This document shows positions 25,386-33,963 of a stretch of DNA of 64,000 bases, in pieces. The notes under the pieces are model-generated. The model was not told the origin of the DNA. It saw only the letters and a program-made list of their open reading frames with translations, and made no database searches. The first letter of the stretch is position 1. Each line of letters opens with the position of its first letter. The DNA is taken from assembly GCF_014138435.1 (NCBI RefSeq), contig NZ_JACJIM010000001.1, positions 806,001 to 870,000 of the forward strand. Direction: 5' to 3'. Source of the DNA: Methylobacterium fujisawaense (GTDB lineage: Bacteria > Pseudomonadota > Alphaproteobacteria > Rhizobiales > Beijerinckiaceae). The translations under genes were made by a program, and so were the position numbers.

Positions 25386-26315
25386 CCGGTAGCGCGACGG
25401 GTGATATTCCCGGTAGCTCAGGCCGATGACCGCCGCGAGCAGGCCGGCCCCCCGGCACAGCGTGTAGCCGCCGCCGATCAGGGTCTCCGGCCTGAGGGAC
25501 AGGCCGGCGATCCCGAGCCGCAGCAGACCACCGCCGAGGCGCGCGAGGCCGCGGCCCGCATTGGCGAGGCGGCCGGTCACCGTCTCCGGGCGGAGCCGGC
25601 CGAGATAGGCCTCGACGTTGCCGCTGCGGTACCAGCGGGCCAGCAGCCAGCGCACCCGCATCCGGTGCGTCGGGATGCTGTCGTAGACCAAAGCCGTCTC
25701 GGCCCAGGCGATCCGGTGCCCGGCCTGCAGCAGGGACCGGAAGAAGAAGGTGTCCTCGCCGCCCAGGGTGTTGAAGCGCATGTCGAAGGACAGGCCCAGC
25801 GCCCGGATCACCCGCAGGTCCAGGAGCGCGTTGGCGGTGTAGCCGTCCTGCACGAAGCCGTCGCGGACCGGCAGGCGCTTGGCGAAGAAGCCCCCCGCCG
25901 CCGCCCAGGTGGGCGGCACCCGGTCGAAGAACGGCACGACCGGCCCGATGCAGGCCGCGGCCCCCGTTCCGAGGGCGGTCTCGAGCAGGTTGTGGAGCCA
26001 GTCCCGGTCGGGGAACTCGTCGTCGTCGATCAGCGCGACCCAGTCCGCGCCGGCCGCGGAGGCCTCCGCGAGGCTCCGGTTGCGGACCGCGGCGAGGCCG
26101 CGGGTCTCCTCCCGGGCATAGGTGACCGGGAAACGGCCGGTCGCCCGGTAGGCCTCTACGACCGGCACGGCGGCGCGGCTGCGCCCGTTGTCGATGATCA
26201 GGATGCGCAGGGCGGTCTCGGCGAGGTTGCCGAGCCGCTGCTGGTCCAGCGCCTTGAGAAGGCGCGCGAGCCCGACGGGCCGCTCGCAGGTGCAGATACA
26301 GATGCACAGGCGCAT
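25383..26315 (-). CDS. GT2-family glycosyltransferase
   Basis: A 310-residue inverting glycosyltransferase of family 2 (GT-A fold). The start of the fold is LCICICTCERP. The acceptor/donor region has RNRSLAEA and VALIDDDEFPD, the DxD metal site, and GGEDTFFFRSLLQAG corresponds to the catalytic-base region. The C-terminal 60 residues are hydrophobic and may lie on the membrane. It is 4 bases downstream of the ExoU-like gene, so the two are co-transcribed and probably add adjacent sugars of the EPS repeat unit. Donor and acceptor are not predictable. Confidence 0.88.
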   Translation of the reverse strand: MRLCICICTCERPVGLARLLKALDQQRLGNLAETALRILIIDNGRSRAAVPVVEAYRATGRFPVTYAREETRGLAAVRNRSLAEASAAGADWVALIDDDEFPDRDWLHNLLETALGTGAAACIGPVVPFFDRVPPTWAAAGGFFAKRLPVRDGFVQDGYTANALLDLRVIRALGLSFDMRFNTLGGEDTFFFRSLLQAGHRIAWAETALVYDSIPTHRMRVRWLLARWYRSGNVEAYLGRLRPETVTGRLANAGRGLARLGGGLLRLGIAGLSLRPETLIGGGYTLCRGAGLLAAVIGLSYREYHPSRYR

Positions 26316-26319
26316 CGTC

Positions 26320-27354
26320 TCACCTCTGTCCGATCGGGAGGGCGTGTAGCCTCGGCCGCAGGCGCTTGCCCGCCGCTTCCAGCAGCGTCGCGGCCAGGGA
26401 TTGCCACATCCGGGGATGCCGGAGCGCCAGGGCGGCGCCCTGGATCCACAGGCCGGCCTGGGCGGCCTCGATGACCTGGGCCATCATGCGCATCATCGCG
26501 AGGCCGTCGCGGTAGGCGCGGCTGCCGTGGCGGATCTCAGCGGACCGCGCCCGGGCCTCCGCGAGGCGGCCGTGCTCCGCCCGGGCCGCGAAGGCCGCCT
26601 CCAGGCGCGCAATGTCGGCTTGGCGCAGCCGGTGGGACAGGGAGGTCGGGCCGCGCCGATAGCCGTAGCCCGCGTCGCTGGTGACCACGAACCGCGCGCC
26701 CGCCGCGAGGGCCTCGAGGCACAGCAGGAAGTCCTCGCCGATCCGGACGCCTTCGTCGTACCGGATCTTGTGCCGGTTGAGGGTCTCGGCCCGGATCATG
26801 GGCTTGAGGTAGCCGAGCTTGGTCCCTGGCCTGAGAAGTTGATTGCAGGCGATGTACTTGGCGAGATCGATCTCGAACAGGTACGGCTCCCGGCCGCCCT
26901 CCATCATCCCCGGTCCCCGGGGATCGAACACGTCCGTGAACGGGATCGGGTTGTCGGCGACGATGTCGGCATCCGCCGCCAGGGCAAGGTCGAGCAGCGA
27001 CCGGGAGCGATCTGGCAGGATCAAGTCGTCGGCGTCGAGGATCGCGATCCAGCGGCCCCGGGCGGCGTCCAGGGCCGCGTTCCGGGCGCTCGACGGGCCC
27101 CGGGGCGATCCCGGCCCGGCCCCGGCGAGGGAGATCACGCGGACGCGCCGATCGGCCTCCGCCAAGCGCGCCAGCACGGTCCCGGTCCCGTCCCGCGAGC
27201 CGTCATCGACCGCCACGACCTCCACGGCGACGCCGGTCTGGGCGAGGGCGGAGCGAACGGCCATCTCGATCCAGGGCGCCGCATCGTGCGCGGCCATGAT
27301 GAACGAGACATCCACGGACGTGCCCCGGGCATCGGACAAGAGTTGATCCGCCAT
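26320..27354 (-). CDS. GT2 glycosyltransferase, ExoU-like (copy 1)
   Basis: A 344-residue glycosyltransferase. SVDVSFIMAAHDAAPWIEMA opens the GT-A fold, DADDLILPDR holds the metal site, and a GYLKPMIR ... IRYDE-x4-GEDFLLCLEALAAGARF block is typical of ExoU/ExoW-type enzymes that lengthen the succinoglycan side chain. The ATG at 27354 follows AGGAAACGCG; codons further upstream add about 108 residues of non-conserved Arg/Pro-rich sequence and are rejected. It shares its ExoU block with the protein at 32098-33123. It is the first gene of a two-gene glycosyltransferase unit. Confidence 0.87.
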   Translation of the reverse strand: MADQLLSDARGTSVDVSFIMAAHDAAPWIEMAVRSALAQTGVAVEVVAVDDGSRDGTGTVLARLAEADRRVRVISLAGAGPGSPRGPSSARNAALDAARGRWIAILDADDLILPDRSRSLLDLALAADADIVADNPIPFTDVFDPRGPGMMEGGREPYLFEIDLAKYIACNQLLRPGTKLGYLKPMIRAETLNRHKIRYDEGVRIGEDFLLCLEALAAGARFVVTSDAGYGYRRGPTSLSHRLRQADIARLEAAFAARAEHGRLAEARARSAEIRHGSRAYRDGLAMMRMMAQVIEAAQAGLWIQGAALALRHPRMWQSLAATLLEAAGKRLRPRLHALPIGQR

Positions 27355-27896
27355 CGCGTTTCCTGGCCCGACGGGCGCGGCCTCCCGGGCCGCCCTCGAC
27401 ATGAGCCCGAAGTGATCGGCGCGCACGACGCTCAAAGGGCGTAGGGCCGCCGGCAGCCCTTCCTCTTGCGGCGGATGGCTCCGGTGGCGGGGGGCGCTCA
27501 GCGCGACCCGGGCTTCGATTCGCCGCCGGGACGCGGCTCCTGCGGGGTGAGGCCCTGCGTCAGGATCGACCGGACATGGGCGCGCAATTTCTGCTTTCGC
27601 TCCGCGGAGGCGGAAGGATCCTTCTTGAGGCTCGAATCGCCGGAGGCTGTCATGTCGAACGCCGCTGAGGCCCGTCACCGCGCGTCGCCATGGCCGACGC
27701 GGCCGGAAGGGTGATCGGCGATACCTATAATGGATTATTTGGATGGAATCTCGACATTATTGCAACGCGACTGGCGAAAACAGTTTTGGTGTTTGTTAAG
27801 GTTTATGTCTCCTACTGAGCATTGTCGGGCACGGGCGAACTACGTAGGTAGTATCCGAGGGGGCCCTCCCGAGGGCAGCATTCAGGGAGGAGATGG
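27355..27896. promoter_or_regulatory. Divergent region before the ExoU-like gene and DUF6894 gene 1
   Basis: About 540 bases. The right half (27715-27850) is AT-rich and holds an 8-base palindrome CTACGTAG. A small inverted repeat GCCCTC/GAGGGC (27863-27876) lies just before the ribosome site of the next gene. No further gene is supported. Confidence 0.45.
27863..27876 (+). promoter_or_regulatory. Inverted repeat before DUF6894 gene 1
   Basis: GCCCTC, 2 bases, GAGGGC: a perfect 6-base stem ending 20 bases before the GTG start, directly upstream of the AGGGAGGAG ribosome site. It may be an operator or a translational hairpin. The second DUF6894 gene has a similar arrangement. Confidence 0.45.
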
Positions 27897-28118
27897 GTGC
27901 CCAGTCGCTTCTATTTCGATATCGAGAACGGCAAGGAAACGATCCGCGACGCGCAGGGCGTGGAAGCCGAAGACCTGGCCGAGGCGCTGGCGGAGGCCCG
28001 CAGCGTGATCGACGAAGTGGCAGGCGATCTGGGTGCCGCAGGCTCGGACGGCAGGTGGACGCTCGTCGTGCGCGACGCCACCGGTGCCGAGGTCGGCCGG
28101 TTGCCGATCAAGAGCTAG
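27897..28118 (+). CDS. Small DUF6894-type protein (copy 1)
   Basis: A 73-residue soluble protein of a family common in Methylobacterium and other Rhizobiales, function unknown. The GTG start follows AGGGAGGAG. Sequence pattern: RFYFDIENGKETIRD, a GVEAEDLAEALAEARSVI helix, then a two-strand end WTLVVRDATGAEVGRLPIK. It matches the gene at 34759-34980 almost throughout. Placed alone between divergent EPS genes. No catalytic residues stand out, so it may be a binding or regulatory protein. The DUF number is recalled, not searched. Confidence 0.78.
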   Translation: MPSRFYFDIENGKETIRDAQGVEAEDLAEALAEARSVIDEVAGDLGAAGSDGRWTLVVRDATGAEVGRLPIKS

Positions 28119-28177
28119 ACAGGGCCCGCCCGCGGGCATCCGCAAACCGGCCCGGCCGCTGCCGCCGCGGGACGCGG

Positions 28178-29254
28178 CTACGGGCCGATCAGCGCAGACG
28201 AGCCGACCCGCCGGGGTGGCGCCCGCAGGAGCCGGCGGGCCGGCGCCTCGAGGAGCCGCCACGACAATTCCGCCAGCAACAGCGTGAGGATCAGGTCCAG
28301 CGCCATCGAGACCGGGCGCGGGCCGGCGACGTCGAGGCCGATTGGCGCGAGCACCCGTTCCGCGTGGAGCGGAACGTGGAACAGGTAGGCGGCGTAGCTG
28401 ATCACGCCGATCCGGCGCAGCCACGGGATCTCCAGCAGGGCGACCGCGCGGCCGTCCCGCACCTGAACCACCTGCAGCAGGAGCAGCGCCGCCAGGACGC
28501 CGCTGAGGCGGCCGAGGATCAGCCACCAGCCGGTCGGCGCGACCACGAGCGGCAGGGTCAGGAACAGGATCGCCACGCCGGCCAGGGCGGCGTCGTGGGC
28601 GAGCCAGGCCGGAAGCGGCTTGGTGCGCAGACCGGCGAGGCCGCCCAGCGCGATCAGCCCGAGATTGGCCAGCGTATCGACATCGAAGCGCGTCGGCCCG
28701 GCGCCCGACAGCCACAGGGCGCCGTGCGTCACGACGCTGACCCCGATCAGGATCCCGCACAGCGTGCCGAGGTGCCGCCGCGGCAGGAACAGCGCCGCCG
28801 GCGCGAACAGCAGGTAGAATTGCTGCTCGACGGCGAGGCTCCAGAGGTGGCCGAGTTCGGTCCCCCAGCCGTTCTGCGCGATGTAGACGTTCGTGACGTA
28901 GAACCACGTCGCGCCCTTGAACGCGGCGGTGCCGAGACTGGACGGGTCGCCGGGCCGGACCGTGTAGAGCACGAACAGGAAGACGTAGTAGACCGGCACG
29001 ATGCGGGCGATCCGGTTCCGGTAGAACAGTCCGAGGCTGCCGAGCGGCGTCGCCGTGCCGGCCTCCACCGCCGCGCGGGCGGCGTCGAGGATGCGGACGA
29101 TCAGGAAGCCGCTCAGGACGAAGAACAGCCACACCCCGGCTGTGCCGAGGGCTTCGGTCCTCGGGCTCGACGCCTTGTGGCTGATGAACACCATCAGGAA
29201 CGCCACGGCCCGGAGGCCGTCGAACCCGATGATGCGGCGCTCTGGAGGGGCCAC
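28178..29254 (-). CDS. Membrane acyltransferase, acyltransferase-3 family (OafA/ExoZ-like)
   Basis: A 358-residue integral membrane protein with about ten helices. The N-terminus RIIGFDGLRAVAFLMVFISH contains the family Arg and the His in ISH, WLFFVLSGFLI follows, and GHLWSLAVEQQFYL is the second conserved region. The family transfers acetyl or other acyl groups to sugars; the rhizobial ExoZ member acetylates succinoglycan. The location in the EPS cluster fits acylation of the repeat unit. No C-terminal SGNH domain is present. The C-terminus is short and Arg-rich. Confidence 0.9.
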   Translation of the reverse strand: MAPPERRIIGFDGLRAVAFLMVFISHKASSPRTEALGTAGVWLFFVLSGFLIVRILDAARAAVEAGTATPLGSLGLFYRNRIARIVPVYYVFLFVLYTVRPGDPSSLGTAAFKGATWFYVTNVYIAQNGWGTELGHLWSLAVEQQFYLLFAPAALFLPRRHLGTLCGILIGVSVVTHGALWLSGAGPTRFDVDTLANLGLIALGGLAGLRTKPLPAWLAHDAALAGVAILFLTLPLVVAPTGWWLILGRLSGVLAALLLLQVVQVRDGRAVALLEIPWLRRIGVISYAAYLFHVPLHAERVLAPIGLDVAGPRPVSMALDLILTLLLAELSWRLLEAPARRLLRAPPRRVGSSALIGP

Positions 29255-29431
29255 GGCGCGCCTCGTCCGGTGATCGTCCGCGCCGCGCCGGGGCAGACCT
29301 GAGTGCCGATCTCGCCCGTGCGGCTTCGTTCGCGTCCGGAAGGGCCGGACACGCCGCCATAGACCGGGCTGAGAGCCGGAGGTCCCTACCTCGATCGGGG
29401 GAGCGGGGCTCCCCGAAAGCGGTCTTGCCGC

Positions 29432-29584
29432 TCAGCGGCGCCGGGCGAGGAGGGCGACGAGGCCGACGGAAACGGCCGCCGCAGCCTGGGCGGCCAGCAG
29501 CGCGACCAGGATCCCCTTCGGCAGGACCAGTGTGAAGCCGATCGCTCCTCCTATCAGCGCAGCGAAGACCAGCACCACCAGCAA
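29432..29584 (-). CDS. Possible small two-helix membrane protein
   Basis: About 50 residues starting at a TTG preceded by GGAGGTAAATCG. Two hydrophobic helices (VVLVFAALIGGAIGFTLVL and ILVALLAAQAAAAVSVGLVA) are joined by PKG and end in a basic ARRR. A longer frame to 29746 exists but its added part is not membrane-like and lacks a ribosome site. It is divergent from the ExoY-like transferase. Function unknown; chance is possible. Confidence 0.5.
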   Translation of the reverse strand: MLVVLVFAALIGGAIGFTLVLPKGILVALLAAQAAAAVSVGLVALLARRR

Positions 29585-29795
29585 CGATTTACCTCCATTG
29601 ATGGATCGGCGGCCGTCTTGTTGCCGAACCTCTCGCCGGCCCAGAGTCGGCGCAAGGGTTCCGCCTGCGATCGACGCCCCTTCGGACCGGCTGACAGCCG
29701 TCGAAGCCGGCTGCGGCGACGCGGGCCGGACCGGCCGGGCGCGCACGCCGCTCCGCAGGTTCGGACCCCGTCTCGCTTCGAGTCAAGGAGCCGAC

Positions 29796-30533
29796 ATGTT
29801 GCGCCCGGCCGGGACCCCGACGCCGATCGAGTCGTCGACGCCGCAGGATGTGGTCGAGACGATCAACGAGGCCTTGGTCAAGACGTTGCCGGCGACGGTG
29901 CAGGCCGGCCCGGGCCTCAGGGCGAGCTGGGTGACGAAGCGCATCCTCGACGCCACCATCGCCCTGACGGCCCTGCTCCTGCTGCTGCCGCTCCTGCTGT
30001 TCATCGCCCTGCTGATCTGGGGGAGCGACGGCCGGTCGCCGATCTTCCGCCACAAGCGCCTCGGCCGGTACGGGCGCCCCTTCGGCTGCCTGAAGTTCCG
30101 GTCCATGGTGCCGGACAGCGACACGGTTCTGACGCGGCACTTCGCCGAGCATCCCGAGGCCCGGGCCGAGTGGGAGGCGTCCTACAAGCTCACGCACGAC
30201 CCCCGCGTGACGGCGCTGGGCCAGGTCCTGCGCAAGACCTCCCTCGACGAGCTGCCGCAGCTCTGGAACGTGCTGTGCGGAGAGATGAGCCTCGTCGGTC
30301 CGCGGCCGATCGTGCAGGCGGAGGTCGTCCGCTACGGCGCCGACTTCATCACCTGCTTCTCGGTTCCGCCGGGGCTGACCGGCCTGTGGCAGGTCTCCGG
30401 GCGCAGCGACACGGGCTACGCCGAGCGCGTCGCCCTGGATTGCGCCTATGCCAGCCAGTGGAGCCTCGCCCGCGACCTCGGCATCCTGCTCAAGACGGTG
30501 CCGGCCGTGTTGAGCCAGCGCGGCAGCCGCTAG
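29796..30533 (+). CDS. Priming sugar transferase, ExoY/PssY-like
   Basis: A 245-residue undecaprenyl-phosphate sugar phosphotransferase, the enzyme that starts repeat-unit synthesis at the inner face of the membrane. One N-terminal hydrophobic segment (about residues 58-80) is followed by the monotopic phosphoglycosyl transferase domain: [64 protein letters not shown]. The ATG has AAGGAG five bases upstream. There is no multi-helix N-terminal domain, so it is the short ExoY type. The sugar (galactose in ExoY) is not determined. Confidence 0.92.
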   Translation: MLRPAGTPTPIESSTPQDVVETINEALVKTLPATVQAGPGLRASWVTKRILDATIALTALLLLLPLLLFIALLIWGSDGRSPIFRHKRLGRYGRPFGCLKFRSMVPDSDTVLTRHFAEHPEARAEWEASYKLTHDPRVTALGQVLRKTSLDELPQLWNVLCGEMSLVGPRPIVQAEVVRYGADFITCFSVPPGLTGLWQVSGRSDTGYAERVALDCAYASQWSLARDLGILLKTVPAVLSQRGSR

Positions 30534-30587
30534 GGCCATGGCCTGGCGGCCGCGTCCCAATCGCCGCGCACACCGTGGAATGCGCCG

Positions 30588-30818
30588 ATGAAGGGCATGA
30601 TGCTCAACGCCCTGCTGGGTGTGATGCTCGGACGCTTCGGTTCGGTCTGGCGGCTGCTGGTCTTCGTTCCGATCGTGGCGGCGGAGGTCGGCTACGGCCT
30701 CTGCGTCTACAACCTGAGCGCAGGTGCGTGTCTGCGCCGCGGTACGGCGCTGCTGATCTGCGGCCAGCTGGCCTTTCTGCTCGGCGCGCTGCTGCGGCCC
30801 ATCGCCAATCCGCGGTGA
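30588..30818 (+). CDS. Small membrane protein, possibly ExoX-like EPS modulator
   Basis: A 76-residue protein with two hydrophobic segments (about 20-42 and 52-70). It follows the ExoY-like gene by 54 bases on the same strand. Rhizobial ExoX/PsiA proteins are small inner-membrane proteins that lower EPS production by acting on ExoY and are encoded next to exoY. The segment VWRLLVFVPIVAAEVGY resembles the ExoX region in pattern, but overall similarity is weak. Met1, Met4 or Met5 could be the start. Confidence 0.55.
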   Translation: MKGMMLNALLGVMLGRFGSVWRLLVFVPIVAAEVGYGLCVYNLSAGACLRRGTALLICGQLAFLLGALLRPIANPR

Positions 30819-30861
30819 CGCCCCCGGGGCCGGCCCGGGCCACCGCGGCGACGCGGGCACG

Positions 30862-30963
30862 TCAGGCCGCATCGTCCTCGGCGGTGGGTGCCTCGATGCA
30901 GAGGCGCCAGAACTCCACGAATCCGGCGGCGTAGGCGGCGATGACGAGGCTCGACCAATGCAT
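30862..30963 (-). CDS. Possible 33-residue membrane microprotein
   Basis: ATG at 30963 with GGAG eight bases upstream, then MHWSSLVIAAYAAGFVEFWR, one short helix, and an acidic tail. It lies between the ExoX-like gene and the GH16 glycanase gene. It is too short for the usual gene callers. Chance cannot be excluded. Confidence 0.4.
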   Translation of the reverse strand: MHWSSLVIAAYAAGFVEFWRLCIEAPTAEDDAA

Positions 30964-31061
30964 CGCGCAGCTCCGGGCACATTCGCGGGCTGAGCGTGAT
31001 GCGGAGACGTTAAGATTCCGCCCCGTCCGGTGTCCGGGGCGCGGCCGACCGACGGGGGCCG

Positions 31062-31895
31062 CTACCGGCAGACGATCGATTCCTTGAAGCCGCACGGATC
31101 GCCCATCCGGGTGAACGCCACCCGCTCGAACAGCGCGATGACCGGCCGTCCCGGATAGACCGTCGGCCCGAGCCAGGACGCGAAATCCTGGCCCTGTCCC
31201 GACCAGACGCTGAGCATGATCTTGCCCGGATGCGACGGGAGCGGCCGGTCGGGCGCGGCGCGCACCTCGCGCAGCAGGCGTCCGTTGACGTACCAGCGCA
31301 GGCGGTCGGGCAGCCACTCGAGGGCGTAGTCGGCGGTGGCGGTCGCGGCGTCGAATCCGAGCGGGTCGAAGCTGTCGTGGCCGCCGACGCCGCCGACGAA
31401 GTAGTTGAGCTGGACCTTGCCGGTGTCCTTGCCGAGGAACTCGAAGTCGATCTCGTCGTTCGTGCGCCGGTCGCCGTTCTCGGGGCCGTTGTAGGTGAAG
31501 AACGCCGAGACCATGCCGGACCCGGCGCCGGGCCGCATCCGGACCTCGTAGGTGCCGTAGCCGTAGCGCTCGTGGGTCTGGATCTCGGCGCAGCTGAACG
31601 GGCGCTCCTTGTAGGCGATGTTCGCCAGGGCCAGCGTCAGTTCGCCGGGCTTGGCGATCCGGACGCGCTGCTTCGACCACATGCAGCCCTGCCAGTCGCC
31701 GTTGGCCCAGCCGTCCGAGATGTACCAGCGGCGGTCGCTCAAGGTGTTGAAGGTCTCGACGAAGGATCCGCCGCCCTGTTCGGCCGGGGCGCCGGCCGGC
31801 GGAGCGGCGGTCTCGCCGGCGCTGCCGGGATGGGCCTGCAGGAGGAGCGTCGCCGCCACGCAGAGGCGGCGGACCGGGCCGGACCAGATCGTCAT
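31062..31895 (-). CDS. Secreted GH16 glycanase, ExoK-like
   Basis: A 277-residue glycoside hydrolase family 16 enzyme. A signal peptide (1-26) is followed by a jelly-roll beta-glucanase domain. The catalytic stretch is DEIDFEFLG with Glu148, Asp150 and Glu152, the E-x-D-x-E nucleophile and acid pair. Conserved Trp residues lie near WANGDWQGCMW and in YALEWLPDRLRWYVNG. Cys101 and Cys71 may pair. ExoK of Sinorhizobium cleaves nascent succinoglycan and controls its molecular weight; a similar role is inferred from the cluster. Confidence 0.9.
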   Translation of the reverse strand: MTIWSGPVRRLCVAATLLLQAHPGSAGETAAPPAGAPAEQGGGSFVETFNTLSDRRWYISDGWANGDWQGCMWSKQRVRIAKPGELTLALANIAYKERPFSCAEIQTHERYGYGTYEVRMRPGAGSGMVSAFFTYNGPENGDRRTNDEIDFEFLGKDTGKVQLNYFVGGVGGHDSFDPLGFDAATATADYALEWLPDRLRWYVNGRLLREVRAAPDRPLPSHPGKIMLSVWSGQGQDFASWLGPTVYPGRPVIALFERVAFTRMGDPCGFKESIVCR

Positions 31896-32097
31896 GCGCG
31901 CGTCCTTATCTTCGCCGCCCGATCGCGGCGGTGCGGATCGTAGCGACGGGGGCGCCGCGGACCGGTGATCATTCGGACGATCCGGGCCGGGGCGCTCCCT
32001 CTCCTTTCGGACGATCTCGCGCCCCGCGGCGGAGCCGTCCTACCGTGCGGCGGACCGGCCGCGGCGCGGACCGGCCCGTGAGTCGCGGAGTCGTCCG

Positions 32098-33123
32098 GTG
32101 CGCAGATTACAGGCCCCGTCCCCCGTCCCGGAGGTCTGCGTCATCATCGCGGCCCGGGACGCCGCGGACACGATCGCGACCGCCATCGCCTCGGCGCTCC
32201 GGCAGCCGGAGGTCGCGGAGGTCATCGTGGTGGACGATGCCTCCGCGGACCGGACCGGCGGGGCCGCCGCGGCGGCCGACGACGGTTCGGGCCGCCTGAA
32301 GCTGATCCGGCTGTCCGTCAATGTCGGACCCGCGGCCGCCCGCAACCGGGCCATCGCGGCCGCGACCGCCCCGCTGCTCTGCATCCTCGACGCCGACGAC
32401 CACTTCATCGACGGCCGGCTCGGCCGGCTCCTGTCCGCGCCCCGGACCTGGGACCTGATCGCCGACGACATCATCATGGTCCGCGGCCGCGAGGCGGGCT
32501 CCGCCGCCGGCCTCGTGACCGGGCCCGGGCGGCCGCAGCGGCTCACCCTCGCGACCTTCGTGGCCGGCAACATCCCCCGTCCCGGCGCGTACCGGCGCGA
32601 ACTCGGCTTCCTGAAGCCGGTCATGCGGCGGGGATTCCTGGAGCGGCAGGGGCTGCGCTACGACGTGCGCCTGCGCCTCGGGGAGGATTACGCCCTCTAC
32701 GTGGAGGCGCTGGCGGCCGGGGCGGTGTTCGCCGTGACGGCGCCCTGCGGCTATGTGGCGGTCGAACGGGCGAACTCGCTGAGCGCCCAGCACCGGACGG
32801 ACGATCTCGCGGCGATCCTGGCCTTCGACGACGCCATGCTGGACCGGCCGGGTCTCACCCCGGATGCCCGGGCGGCGCTCCGGGCTCACCGGACCGCGAC
32901 GGCCAAGCGCTGGCAACACCGGCGCGTTCTCGACCGGCGACGCGCCCAGGGCTACGCGGCGGCCGTGAGGGAACTGCTCGGCACGCCCATGGCGTGGCGG
33001 CACATCCTGTCGGTGACTCTTGCGGCCAAGCTCGCGCGCCTGATGCCCGCGGCTGCGCCGGACCGGGAGATCCGGCCGCGCCTGCTCCTCGGGCCCGAGC
33101 GCCGCCTCGAGCCCGTGCGCTGA
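32098..33123 (+). CDS. GT2 glycosyltransferase, ExoU-like (copy 2)
   Basis: A 341-residue GT2 enzyme starting at a GTG. PEVCVIIAARDAADTIATAI opens the fold, ILDADDHFIDGRLG holds the metal site, and GFLKPVMR...LRLGEDYALYVEALAAGAVF matches the ExoU block of the protein at 26320-27354. The C-terminal 90 residues are Arg-rich. No strong ribosome site precedes the GTG, and upstream codons do not help. It probably adds another side-chain sugar to the EPS unit. Confidence 0.87.
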   Translation: MRRLQAPSPVPEVCVIIAARDAADTIATAIASALRQPEVAEVIVVDDASADRTGGAAAAADDGSGRLKLIRLSVNVGPAAARNRAIAAATAPLLCILDADDHFIDGRLGRLLSAPRTWDLIADDIIMVRGREAGSAAGLVTGPGRPQRLTLATFVAGNIPRPGAYRRELGFLKPVMRRGFLERQGLRYDVRLRLGEDYALYVEALAAGAVFAVTAPCGYVAVERANSLSAQHRTDDLAAILAFDDAMLDRPGLTPDARAALRAHRTATAKRWQHRRVLDRRRAQGYAAAVRELLGTPMAWRHILSVTLAAKLARLMPAAAPDREIRPRLLLGPERRLEPVR

Positions 33124-33154
33124 TCCCAGGCTCCGGCCGAGCCTGCCTGGCGGA

Positions 33155-33463
33155 TCAGCGGTCGCGCTCCGCCTTGCGGGTGCGCACGGCCGCCACGTCG
33201 AAGCAGACGTCGTCCAGCGCGCAGCGGACCCGTTCGAGGGCGGTCGAGAACGCCGCGTCCAGATTCGGATCGACGGCGTCCCGCTTCGTGCCCTGGTGGA
33301 AGCTGTCCAGCAGGTAGGGCATCATCTTGCCATGGAGCGCCACGTAGGCACCGGGGCTGGACAGCTCGTAGACGACCGCAAGAGCGTGATAGGCCCGGAT
33401 CAGGACCTCGAGCGCGACATCCGCACTGCGTGCGCCTCGATCACAATCATCGCTACATATCAT
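33155..33463 (-). CDS. Small paralogous protein of unknown family (copy 1)
   Basis: A 102-residue soluble, mostly helical protein. The ATG at 33463 aligns its N-terminus with the neighbouring paralogue; TTG/ATG codons up to 33511 would add 14 to 16 residues. Shared pattern: AL-x2-L-x-RAY-x-ALA-x2-YE-x4-PG, then a hydrophobic helix and D-rich turn. It is 194 bases downstream of the related gene, same strand. No known family is recognised, and the basic C-terminus has no clear meaning. No good ribosome site is seen for either start. Confidence 0.6.
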   Translation of the reverse strand: MICSDDCDRGARSADVALEVLIRAYHALAVVYELSSPGAYVALHGKMMPYLLDSFHQGTKRDAVDPNLDAAFSTALERVRCALDDVCFDVAAVRTRKAERDR

Positions 33464-33624
33464 CGTGATTGATATTCTATTGCTGCCCTTTTCTCCGGGT
33501 AACATGCTCAATTATATCTGTCGATATTGAGGCCATTTGCAATTCTCGACACAGCGTGCGGCACGGCGATTTAGCGGAGGCCCATGGCTCGACTGCAACA
33601 GTCGCGGAATGGACAAGCTCAGCG

Positions 33625-33657
33625 CAAGTCTATGTCAAGCCTATGTCAAGTCTATGC
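33625..33657. repeat. 11-bp tandem repeat, three copies
   Basis: CAAGTCTATGT, CAAGCCTATGT and CAAGTCTATGC in direct succession, ending just at the 3' end of the next small gene (33658), between the two paralogues. Confidence 0.9.
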
Positions 33658-33963
33658 CTAGCCGCGCACATGTCGTGTCGGCCGGATCATCGTGGCAATC
33701 TTGTTTTCAACCTCAACGAGGACACTGTTCACAAGTTGAACGGCGTCATCGACCGTCCCGGTTGTCAGGCTTCCGTTGCGGCTAGTTTCTTGAATGATGC
33801 GGAAATTATCTTCGACGAACGAGCGGATCTTCTGCTGAACATCGCCGAACTCGCCAGGATGAGCCGTCTCATAGAGCAGGGCGAGGGCCAAATAGGCGCG
33901 TCCGACCATGTCCAGCGCCAGGGTTGTGCTGATATCCGAATTTTCCGCTTCTGGCGCCGGCAC
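33658..33963 (-). CDS. Small paralogous protein of unknown family (copy 2)
   Basis: A 101-residue helical protein with a GTG start preceded by AGGAAA. The core LALDMVGRAYLALALLYETA plus HPGEF aligns with its downstream neighbour; the rest is less similar. No signal peptide or membrane helix. GC is lower than in the EPS genes around it, as in the neighbouring gap. The two genes look like a tandem duplication that has diverged strongly. Function unknown. Confidence 0.62.
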   Translation of the reverse strand: MPAPEAENSDISTTLALDMVGRAYLALALLYETAHPGEFGDVQQKIRSFVEDNFRIIQETSRNGSLTTGTVDDAVQLVNSVLVEVENKIATMIRPTRHVRG

